A stretch of 64,000 bases of DNA from Pseudomonas sp. PD9R (lineage in GTDB: Bacteria > Pseudomonadota > Gammaproteobacteria > Pseudomonadales > Pseudomonadaceae). The stretch covers positions 202,089-266,088 of the forward strand of contig NZ_JAHTMR010000008.1 in the NCBI RefSeq assembly GCF_019200975.1. Reading direction: 5' to 3'. Below, piece after piece: positions 24,778 through 31,639 of the stretch. The position numbers and the translations under genes were made by a program. Within the stretch, counting starts at the first letter, position 1. Every line of letters starts with the position of its first letter. The notes under the pieces are model-generated. The model was not told where the DNA came from, did not search any database, and saw nothing but the letters and a program-made list of their open reading frames with translations.

Positions 24778-25101
24778 TTAGATAGGCCGGCTGCCGTACT
24801 TGTTATCAGGCTTCTTTGGCGGATCGGCGACCACATTGGCCTCCACTTCCTGCACTTTGCCGCCCTTGGCCAAAAACTCTTCCATGGCCCGCGCGAGAGC
24901 ATCGCGCTCCTTGTTCTTGGCTTCGACACTCGGCAGCTCATCGACCGACACCGCTGCCTTGGCTTTGCCTTTGGCGGCCGGAGCGGGCGTATCACCGCCA
25001 TCGTCTTCAGCGACGTCTTCCGCCGCTGCTTCCAGACCTTCTTCGGTTTCGTCGTCGTCGCCTACTTCGAGGTCGTCGTTTTCCAGATCATCGTCGCTCA
25101 T
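24778..25101 (-). CDS. sutA: SutA, RNA polymerase-associated regulator
   Basis: A 107-residue protein with an acidic, probably disordered N-terminal third, a central helix (VEAKNKERDALARAMEEFL) and a conserved C-terminus ending KPDNKYGSRPI. This matches SutA of P. aeruginosa, which binds RNA polymerase and supports transcription, notably of rRNA genes, during slow growth. Family recognition rests mainly on the C-terminal half, which is nearly invariant. The gene is monocistronic and divergent from nothing; yjbQ follows upstream on the same strand after about 100 bases. Confidence 0.92.
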   Translation of the reverse strand: MSDDDLENDDLEVGDDDETEEGLEAAAEDVAEDDGGDTPAPAAKGKAKAAVSVDELPSVEAKNKERDALARAMEEFLAKGGKVQEVEANVVADPPKKPDNKYGSRPI

Positions 25102-25202
25102 GTTCTACCTCATGACTTGCGAAAAGCAGATTAGTTATAGCCCAGCTTTGCCCCCTGTCGAAGGCTGCCGGAAAAAAATCAACAGCCGCTGGTGATCAGC
25201 GG

Positions 25203-25628
25203 TTATGCCCCATCACCGTGCACGGTGGCGAGGACTTTACGGGCACCGCCGTGATCACGGTGCTCGCCCAGATAAACGCCTTGCCAGGTTCCTAACGCCA
25301 GTCGGCCCGCCGAGATCGGCAGACTGAGCTGACAGCCAAGCACGCTGGCCTTGAAGTGCGCCGGGAGGTCGTCCAGGCCTTCGTCGTTATGCTCATAGCC
25401 GTCTGCTCCTTGTGGGATCAGACGATTGAAAAATCGTTCGAAGTCGCGACGTACCGCCGGATCGGCGTTCTCGTTGATGCTCAACGACGCCGAGGTATGC
25501 TGCAGCCACAAATGCAACAGACCGACCCGGCACGCCTTGAGTTCAGGCAGGCCGGCGAGTAACTCGTCCGTTACCAGATGAAAGCCCCGGGGCCTCGCCC
25601 GCAGAGTAATCAGAGTCTGTTGCCACAT
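25203..25628 (-). CDS. YjbQ family (UPF0047) protein
   Basis: A 141-residue protein with the UPF0047 signature HTSASLSINENADP near residue 47 and the C-terminal motif LGTWQGVYLGEHRDHG. The conserved His and Asp residues probably bind a metal or phosphate. Members have weak thiamine-phosphate synthase activity in E. coli, which gives the database name; the natural role is unclear. I chose the ATG of MWQQTLITL at 25628 over one nine codons upstream because the family begins there. Confidence 0.9.
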   Translation of the reverse strand: MWQQTLITLRARPRGFHLVTDELLAGLPELKACRVGLLHLWLQHTSASLSINENADPAVRRDFERFFNRLIPQGADGYEHNDEGLDDLPAHFKASVLGCQLSLPISAGRLALGTWQGVYLGEHRDHGGARKVLATVHGDGA

Positions 25629-25798
25629 ACAGTTCTCCGCACGTTCGGGGCGCATTCTAGCGCGCTCTGGGAAAAAACAAAGGCCCTAATATTCGTTCCA
25701 TCGCGTAAGCCATTCGCCGTAGAAAAACGCCCGCCATAAACGCACCGAAAGCTGTAAGAAAAAACCTTTCAGCTGCACCTTCAATGCTAAATCTCAGA

Positions 25799-25832
25799 CA
25801 AAAAAATGCCCGGCAAGCCGGGCAAATTTTTT
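25799..25832 (-). terminator. Terminator of glnK-amtB
   Basis: On the minus strand TGCCCGGC, TT, GCCGGGCA followed by seven Ts, starting about 20 bases after the amtB stop. A standard intrinsic terminator. Confidence 0.9.
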
Positions 25833-25843
25833 CATGCGCGTGC

Positions 25844-27181
25844 TTACAAGTTGTAGCCGCGTTCGTTGTGAAGCGCCAAATCGATGCCGACTGCTTCTTC
25901 TTCTTCGGTGATACGCAGACCCATGACGGCGTCCAGGACCTTGAGAATGATGTAGGTAACGATCGCGGTGTAGATCACCGTGAAGCCCACGCCTTTGCAC
26001 TGAATCCATACTTGTGCGGCGATGTCGGTCACGGTGCCGAAGCCACCCAGGGACGGTGCAGCGAACACACCGGTCAGGATCGCGCCGAGGATACCGCCGA
26101 TGCCGTGCACGCCGAAGGCGTCGAGGGAATCGTCATAGCCGAGTTTGCGTTTCAGGGTGGTAGCGCAGAAGAAGCACACCACACCTGCTGCCAGGCCGAT
26201 CACCAGAGCGCCCATCGGGCCTACGGTGCCAGCAGCCGGCGTGATTGCCACCAGACCGGCGACCACACCCGAAGCAATGCCCAGCGCGCTTGGTTTGCCG
26301 TGGGTGATCCACTCAGCAAACATCCAGCCCAGTGCAGCAGCGGCGGTTGCAATCTGGGTTACCAGCATCGCCATACCGGCTGTGCCGTTGGCTGCCGCAG
26401 CGGAACCGGCGTTGAAACCGAACCAGCCGACCCACAGCATCGCAGCGCCCATCAGGGTGTAACCGAGGTTGTGCGGCGCCATCGGCGTGGTCGGGAAGCC
26501 TTTGCGCTTGCCCAGTACCAGGCAGGCAATCAGGCCGGCCACACCCGCGTTGATGTGCACCACGGTGCCGCCGGCGAAATCCAGCACGCCCCAGTCCCAC
26601 AGCAGGCCGCCGTTACCGGACCAGACCATGTGCGCGATCGGTGCATAAACCAGGGTGAACCAGACGCCCATGAAGATCAGCATCGCGGAGAACTTCATCC
26701 GCTCGGCGAAGGCACCGACGATCAGCGCCGGAGTAATGATGGCGAAGGTCATCTGGAAGGTGACGAACACCGCCTCAGGGAACAGCGCCGCAGGACCGGT
26801 CAGGCTGGCTGGCGTGATGCCGGCGAGGAATGCCTTGCCCATGCCGCCAAAGAACGAGTTGAAGTTGATGACGCCCTGTTCCATGCCGGTGGTGTCGAAC
26901 GCGATGCTGTAGCCATAAATGACCCACAGGATGCTGATCAGACCGGTAATGGCGAAGCACTGCATCATCACGGAAAGAATGTTTTTCGACCGAACCATGC
27001 CGCCGTAGAACAGCGCGAGGCCGGGAATGGTCATGAACAGCACGAGGGCTGTCGAGGTCAACATCCAGGCGGTGTCGCCGGAGTTGAGGACTGGGGCCGC
27101 CACTTCGTCTGCCGCCATAGCCAGGCTGGGCATTACGAGGGACAACAGGGCTCCTAGCCCTGCGAATTTACGCAGAGTCAT
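25844..27181 (-). CDS. amtB: Ammonium transporter AmtB
   Basis: A 445-residue membrane protein with a signal peptide (cleavage near SLAMAADE) and eleven hydrophobic segments. The twin pore histidines are in APIAHMVWSG and FGVHGIGGILG, and the pore phenylalanine region is present (TFQMTFAIITPALIVGAFAE, in part). It imports ammonium when nitrogen is scarce and is blocked by its partner GlnK. The gene starts 35 bases after glnK and ends at a strong terminator, so glnK-amtB is one operon. Confidence 0.97.
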   Translation of the reverse strand: MTLRKFAGLGALLSLVMPSLAMAADEVAAPVLNSGDTAWMLTSTALVLFMTIPGLALFYGGMVRSKNILSVMMQCFAITGLISILWVIYGYSIAFDTTGMEQGVINFNSFFGGMGKAFLAGITPASLTGPAALFPEAVFVTFQMTFAIITPALIVGAFAERMKFSAMLIFMGVWFTLVYAPIAHMVWSGNGGLLWDWGVLDFAGGTVVHINAGVAGLIACLVLGKRKGFPTTPMAPHNLGYTLMGAAMLWVGWFGFNAGSAAAANGTAGMAMLVTQIATAAAALGWMFAEWITHGKPSALGIASGVVAGLVAITPAAGTVGPMGALVIGLAAGVVCFFCATTLKRKLGYDDSLDAFGVHGIGGILGAILTGVFAAPSLGGFGTVTDIAAQVWIQCKGVGFTVIYTAIVTYIILKVLDAVMGLRITEEEEAVGIDLALHNERGYNL

Positions 27182-27216
27182 ATTGTTTTCTCCTGGGGCG
27201 TTGGGTTTGTGGCGGC

Positions 27217-27555
27217 TTAGATTGCGTCGGTATCGGTTTCGCCGGTACGGATGCGAATCGCCTGTTCCAGATTGACCACGAAGATCTTGCCGTCACCGAT
27301 CTTGCCGGTGTTGGCGGCCTTGGTTATCGCCTCGATAACCCGATCAAGATCCTTGTCGTCAATGGCGACATCAATCTTCACCTTTGGCAGGAAATCGACC
27401 ACGTACTCCGCGCCGCGATACAGCTCGGTGTGACCCTTCTGCCGACCGAAGCCTTTGACTTCAGTAACGGTAATGCCCTGCACGCCGATCTCGGACAACG
27501 ACTCGCGTACGTCGTCCAACTTGAACGGCTTGATGATGGCAGTGACTAGCTTCAT
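27217..27555 (-). CDS. glnK: Nitrogen regulatory PII protein GlnK
   Basis: A 112-residue PII trimer subunit. The T-loop carries Tyr51 in ELYRGAEYVVDFLPK, the uridylylation site, and the B- and C-loop motifs TGKIGDGKIFV and RIRTGE for ATP and 2-oxoglutarate. GlnK senses nitrogen state and plugs AmtB. The start is MKLVTAIIKPF at 27555; the frame is open 46 codons further upstream but those residues are unlike PII. A sigma-54-like element lies 56 bases upstream. Confidence 0.97.
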   Translation of the reverse strand: MKLVTAIIKPFKLDDVRESLSEIGVQGITVTEVKGFGRQKGHTELYRGAEYVVDFLPKVKIDVAIDDKDLDRVIEAITKAANTGKIGDGKIFVVNLEQAIRIRTGETDTDAI

Positions 27556-27974
27556 GAAAACTCTCTCCCGAATTGGTGGACTTGCCCCAGGAAAACAAAC
27601 CCGTCTCAAGTCTAAGCGCAGTGCCTGGCTTTGTAACGCATCGTCGGCCTTACCTGCCCGTCCGACGCCAGCTACCCGCTCCTCACGAAACACTCCCCGC
27701 GTTCCGCTTGGCGCACTGCATTCGTCACAGCGACTGCATCAGTGCATGGGTCACAAGGGACTAAGCAGAAAGCTTGCCATCTCTACAAAATTCACTGTTT
27801 TCAAGCCTTTGCCAGCAGATGCCAGCCACTTCGCGACAACACTCGACGGGTTACGCACAACAACGGTGCGATGCCGTCCATCCCCATGCGCGAAAAGCGT
27901 GCATCCCCGGCCGGCGAAATTGACTATAGACACTGCGTGATACACTGCCCGCCATTGTTTCCAGGACATTCCCC
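27556..27974. promoter_or_regulatory. Control region between glnK-amtB and ubiK
   Basis: A 419-base gap without a gene. The leftward promoter of glnK-amtB should lie here, and the rightward promoter of ubiK near 27900. Two near-direct repeats of ACTGCAT (within 27711-27742) lie where NtrC sites would be expected, but they do not fit the NtrC palindrome well. Short open frames across the region have no ribosome site or family resemblance. Confidence 0.45.
27611..27626 (-). promoter_or_regulatory. Sigma-54-like promoter element of glnK, poor -12 box
   Basis: On the minus strand AGGCAC-TGCGC-TTAGA, against the consensus TGGCAC-N5-TTGCA. The -24 box matches five of six, but the normally invariant GC of the -12 box reads AG. 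Spacing to the glnK start (56 bases) is right for this promoter class. Confidence 0.35.
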
Positions 27975-28235
27975 ATGCTCGCGCCCAAAGACTTCCTCGA
28001 CGCCCTGACCGGCACCGCCTCCCGGCTCTTCAGCGGCGACACGCCGCTGCCGAAAGCCGAAATCGAAAGCCAGTTCAAAATGCTGCTGCAAAGCGGCTTC
28101 AGCAAACTGGACCTGGTAAGCCGGGAAGAATTCGATAGTCAGATGGTCGTGTTGGCGCGCACCCGGGCACGGTTGGAGGCACTTGAAACGAAAGTGGCGG
28201 AGCTGGAAGCGAAGCTGAATCCACCAACCGAATAA
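27975..28235 (+). CDS. ubiK: UbiK, ubiquinone biosynthesis accessory factor
   Basis: An 86-residue protein with an N-terminal helical part (FLDALTGTASRLFSG, KAEIESQFKMLLQSGFSKLDLVSREEFD in short blocks) and a C-terminal trimeric coiled coil (ARLEALETKVAELEAKL). This is the UbiK/YqiC family, which helps assemble the Ubi complex with UbiJ for aerobic ubiquinone synthesis. The ATG is the family start. The frame past its stop remains open for 59 codons (see 28236-28412). Confidence 0.92.
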   Translation: MLAPKDFLDALTGTASRLFSGDTPLPKAEIESQFKMLLQSGFSKLDLVSREEFDSQMVVLARTRARLEALETKVAELEAKLNPPTE

Positions 28236-28412
28236 ACATCCCCTGTAGCTGCCGAAGGCTGCGATCTTTTGATCTTCCGCCCCGCCACTATCTCGGTAAC
28301 GCTCCGTTTAGCCGGTCGCATTCCTGCTAGCCAACATCGTTTTTTTAAAGTAGCAGCCGCATATGTCAAGGAGCTCGAACCTGATGGCTTGCTTGCAGGT
28401 GCACGCGTCTGA
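28236..28412 (+). other. Open frame continuing past the ubiK stop, possible small gene
   Basis: In the ubiK frame the sequence after the TAA stays open for 58 codons and ends TGA at 28410. The last 25 residues (RFFKVAAAYVKELEPDG then LLAGARV) look protein-like and helical. No ATG or GTG start is present; a TTG at 28269 is the best candidate, without a clear ribosome site. The first third is REP-derived. An intrinsic terminator follows after 15 bases. It may be a small gene, a remnant, or chance in GC-rich DNA. Confidence 0.25.
28243..28274. repeat. Single decayed REP copy
   Basis: CTGTAGCTGCCGAAGGCTGCGATCTTTTGATC-like half-element of the same family as 19164-19261, with a GGA deletion in TGTAGGAGCTGCC. 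No inverted partner within 300 bases. Confidence 0.65.
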
Positions 28413-28427
28413 CTAGCCCCCCCGAAG

Positions 28428-28452
28428 AGCCGCCTGAATGGCGGTTTTTTTA
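28428..28452 (+). terminator. Intrinsic terminator between ubiK and comM
   Basis: AGCCGCC, loop TGAAT, GGCGGTT with seven Ts. It lies almost 200 bases after ubiK, which is far for a simple terminator of that gene and suggests either a long 3' end, a small gene, or a non-coding RNA ending here. From 28453 to the comM start at 28591 I see only the comM ribosome site (AAGGAA). Confidence 0.75.
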
Positions 28453-28590
28453 CTCCCACCGATACGCTGGTGCGTAACCGTAATATCCCGAGAAAGTTTA
28501 CCCCCGGGCCCCCCCTAGCAACTCCCTCTCTCCCGTCTACCCTTCAAAAACCCGCAGGAAGCGGTTCTCGTATCAGCTCAAGGAACGACC

Positions 28591-30084
28591 ATGTCCCTCT
28601 CCATCGTCCACAGCCGCGCCCAGGTCGGCGTGGAGGCGCCTGCCGTTACCGTTGAAGTCCATCTGGCCAACGGCCTGCCGTCCCTGACCATGGTCGGCCT
28701 GCCTGAAGCGGCGGTGAAGGAAAGTAAGGACCGGGTACGCAGTGCGATCATCAATTCGGGGCTGCAATTCCCGGCGCGGCGCATCACGTTGAATCTGGCC
28801 CCTGCGGATTTGCCCAAGGATGGCGGACGCTTCGATCTGGCTATTGCCCTGGGGATTCTTTCGGCCAGTGTGCAAGTGCCGACACTGACCCTGGATGATG
28901 TGGAATGCCTTGGCGAGTTGGCGCTTTCGGGGGCGGTACGGGCGGTTCGTGGCGTGTTGCCGGCGGCGTTGGCGGCGCGCAAGGCCGGGCGCTGCTTGAT
29001 GGTGCCGCGGGCGAATGCCGAAGAAGCGTGCCTGGCTTCGGGACTGAAAGTGATCGCGGTGGATCACCTGCTTGAGGCGGTCGCGCATTTCAATGGGCAT
29101 ACACCCATCGCGCCTTTCGTTTCCAATGGTTTGCTCCACGCCAGCAAACCTTATCCCGACTTGAATGAGGTGCAGGGACAACTCGCGGCCAAGCGTGCGC
29201 TGTTGATTGCTGCCGCCGGCGCTCACAACTTGCTGTTCAGCGGACCGCCGGGGACGGGAAAAACGTTATTGGCCAGCCGCCTGCCGGGCCTGCTGCCGCC
29301 GCTGGCTGAATGTGAAGCGCTGGAGGTGGCGGCGATTCAATCGGTCACCAGTTGCGTGCCGCTGAGCCATTGGCCGCAGCGGCCGTTTCGTCAGCCACAT
29401 CACTCGGCATCCGGCCCTGCGCTGGTCGGTGGCAGTTCGAAACCCCAGCCCGGCGAAATCACCCTCGCTCACCACGGCGTTCTGTTTCTGGACGAACTCC
29501 CCGAATTCGATCGCAAAGTATTGGAGGTACTGCGCGAGCCACTGGAATCCGGATATATCGTGATCTCACGGGCGAAGGATCGGGTGCGATTTCCGGCACG
29601 CTTTCAATTGGTCGCGGCCATGAACCCCTGCCCTTGTGGCTACCTTGGCGAACCGAGCGGCCGTTGTTCCTGCACGCCGGACATGGTGCAACGCTACCGC
29701 AACAAACTGTCAGGCCCGCTGCTGGATCGAATCGACCTGCATTTGACCGTCGCACGGGAAGCCACGGCGCTGAATCCAGTGCCAAAACCGGGAGAGGACA
29801 CAGCAACGGCGGCGTTGCAGGTTGCCGAGGCCCGCGAGCGACAACACAAGCGTCAGGGCTGCGCGAACGCATTTCTCGACTTGCCCGGCCTGCGTGATCA
29901 CTGTGCGTTATCCACTGCCGATGAGCATTGGCTGGAATCCGCCTGCGAGCGTCTGACCCTGTCGCTGCGCTCGGCACATCGACTGCTAAAGGTTGCGCGT
30001 ACGTTGGCCGATCTAGAGCAGGTGAGCGGGATTAACCGAGCGCATCTGGCCGAGGCACTGCAGTATCGGCCAAGCACTCAATAA
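28591..30084 (+). CDS. comM: ComM/YifB Mg-chelatase-like AAA+ ATPase
   Basis: A 497-residue protein: N-terminal Lon-protease-like domain (LPSLTMVGLPEAAVKESKDR, in part), AAA+ core with Walker A FSGPPGTGKTLLA and Walker B VLFLDELPEF, the cysteine cluster NPCPCGY...CSCTP of the YifB family, and a C-terminal helical domain. ComM is a hexameric helicase that drives branch migration during natural transformation in Vibrio and Acinetobacter; here it may act in recombination generally. The last gene before the srf cluster. Confidence 0.94.
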   Translation: MSLSIVHSRAQVGVEAPAVTVEVHLANGLPSLTMVGLPEAAVKESKDRVRSAIINSGLQFPARRITLNLAPADLPKDGGRFDLAIALGILSASVQVPTLTLDDVECLGELALSGAVRAVRGVLPAALAARKAGRCLMVPRANAEEACLASGLKVIAVDHLLEAVAHFNGHTPIAPFVSNGLLHASKPYPDLNEVQGQLAAKRALLIAAAGAHNLLFSGPPGTGKTLLASRLPGLLPPLAECEALEVAAIQSVTSCVPLSHWPQRPFRQPHHSASGPALVGGSSKPQPGEITLAHHGVLFLDELPEFDRKVLEVLREPLESGYIVISRAKDRVRFPARFQLVAAMNPCPCGYLGEPSGRCSCTPDMVQRYRNKLSGPLLDRIDLHLTVAREATALNPVPKPGEDTATAALQVAEARERQHKRQGCANAFLDLPGLRDHCALSTADEHWLESACERLTLSLRSAHRLLKVARTLADLEQVSGINRAHLAEALQYRPSTQ

Positions 30085-30210
30085 AGCGCTTTCACCGACT
30101 TCAGGCAGCCTTCGCTTTTGTGGACTAGGATCAAATGTTTTTGGTCGATTGGCTGATTGACGGCGACATCATAATGACATTAAGGTCGCCAGCTAAATGC
30201 AGGAGCAAGC

Positions 30211-30227
30211 ACAGACATGTTGTCTGT
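30211..30227. promoter_or_regulatory. Inverted repeat upstream of srfA
   Basis: ACAGAC-ATGTT-GTCTGT lies 31 bases before the srfA start in the 173-base gap after comM. It could be an operator or a leader hairpin. Upstream, AT-rich sequence around 30125-30185 contains TTGGCT and CATAAT hexamers 15 bases apart, a weak promoter candidate. Confidence 0.4.
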
Positions 30228-30257
30228 CATTTTGCGCAATGATCATATGGAGTATGA

Positions 30258-31622
30258 ATGCGCGGGGCACTATTACGCAGCGGCAAGAGCGGGTCATTCA
30301 CTGCCCTGGGCGAAACAGGTCAACCGGTCTACCGGGCAGCCCTGCAATTGCGCGAAGCCATTCGTCGCAAGAACCCCGAGATGGTCGATCATCTGGCCAT
30401 TCCGCAAAGCGATGAACTCGGCAATCAGATCGACTGGTACAGCGGCCTCGACGGCGATGTCATCCCGTGGAGCAGCGCAACCGAAGAAGAGCGCGCCCCC
30501 GCCCGTCGTCAACTGGAAGGCTTGAAGACCGCGCTCGATGAGCTGAGCCTGCGCTTCCTCGGCACCGACCCGGCAGAACAGCAGCAAGGCGACAAAGCCG
30601 TATTCGGCAAGTTGCTCAAGCGGGTCATTCATTTCCCCGACGAAAACTTCGTCTATCTGGTTCAAGGCAAACCGGTGCTGACCTTCTGGGGTTTCGAGCA
30701 CGCCGGTGCCGACCGCAATCGCGACCCGCTGCAGTGCCTTTATCAAGTCCCCGTCGCGCCCGCGCCCACCCCGCCTCCCGTGATGGAGGCACCAAGGGTT
30801 GCACCTGTCGCGGCAGCGATCGCTCGCCCATGGTGGCGTCGCTGGTGGTGGCTGTTGCTCCTGCCGTTGCTATTGCTGTTGTTGTTGCTGTTGCTCGGCC
30901 TGCGCGGCTGCATCCCGATTCCGACGGGGGCAGTGAACCTGCTCCCGGAAGGCATGGTGCCGGTAGGGCATCAGCAGGATGAAACTCAGCTGACGGGCCA
31001 CGTAGCGACGCTCAATGGAGTGCCCGTGACCGGGACGCTCGTGGGCACCTCCACTGGCAATGCCGTGACGGGCGCGCCGGATGCAGAGTCAGCGGCAGCC
31101 GAAGGCCAGGACACCGGCGCACCGGGGGCCGAACCGGCCCAGGTTCCGGAAGCCAAAGCCCCTGCCACCCCACCCGAAGCCAACAACGAACCCTCCGCGG
31201 CCCCGCCACAGGAGGCGAAAAACCCGGCGTCGGCAAATGCCAGCCCAGGCCCGGCATTGAGCATCCCGCCGGATGCAGCCGACGGCGCTGCTGACTTCCT
31301 CAACGGTCAGTACCGCGCCGGTGCCGGCATTCAGGACCGCAAGACTGGCAAACCGTTGCGCCTTGAATATCAGTTCGAGGACGGCAAAGGCCAAGTGACT
31401 GTGCGCCAGGCCAACGGTGTCAATTGCACCGGTCCGGTGGCCGCCGCCATGAAGGGCGGCAGCCTCGCAATCGATAGCAAGGGCCAGGCCGTCTGCGGCG
31501 ATGGCAGCACCTACGACATGCCCAAGATCGACTGCCGCAAGGGCGCGACCACGGTCGCGGACTGCACCGGCGGTTACGGAAAAGATCACTTCCCCATGTC
31601 CATGCGGCAAATGGGCGAATAA
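30258..31622 (+). CDS. srfA: SrfA family protein, single-pass membrane protein
   Basis: A 454-residue protein. Residues 1-190 are cytoplasmic and begin with the family stretch LLRSGKSGSFTALGETGQPV; residues about 192-215 form a Trp/Arg-capped, almost all-leucine membrane helix (WWRRWWWLLLL...); residues 216-330 are Ala/Pro-rich linker and 335-454 a periplasmic domain with four spaced cysteines (NCTGP, VCGDGS, DCRKG, DCTGG). It is the SrfA member of the srfABC set first found in Salmonella as SsrB-regulated. GGAG lies five bases before the ATG. First gene of the cluster; function unknown. Confidence 0.85.
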   Translation: MRGALLRSGKSGSFTALGETGQPVYRAALQLREAIRRKNPEMVDHLAIPQSDELGNQIDWYSGLDGDVIPWSSATEEERAPARRQLEGLKTALDELSLRFLGTDPAEQQQGDKAVFGKLLKRVIHFPDENFVYLVQGKPVLTFWGFEHAGADRNRDPLQCLYQVPVAPAPTPPPVMEAPRVAPVAAAIARPWWRRWWWLLLLPLLLLLLLLLLGLRGCIPIPTGAVNLLPEGMVPVGHQQDETQLTGHVATLNGVPVTGTLVGTSTGNAVTGAPDAESAAAEGQDTGAPGAEPAQVPEAKAPATPPEANNEPSAAPPQEAKNPASANASPGPALSIPPDAADGAADFLNGQYRAGAGIQDRKTGKPLRLEYQFEDGKGQVTVRQANGVNCTGPVAAAMKGGSLAIDSKGQAVCGDGSTYDMPKIDCRKGATTVADCTGGYGKDHFPMSMRQMGE

Positions 31623-31639
31623 GACTGGAATAAGCCGAC

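Noticed and set aside
25784..27157. 457-codon frame opposite amtB
   Set aside because: Antisense shadow, very His/Gln-rich, with no ribosome site or family.
27707..27745. NtrC binding sites upstream of glnK
   Set aside because: There are ACTGCAT repeats, but they do not form the GCACC...GGTGC palindrome; kept only as a note in the gap entry.
30217..30525. Alternative frame at the start of srfA (MLSVILRNDH...)
   Set aside because: It runs into srfA in another frame with no family match; the srfA frame has a well-placed GGAG and the SrfA N-terminal motif.
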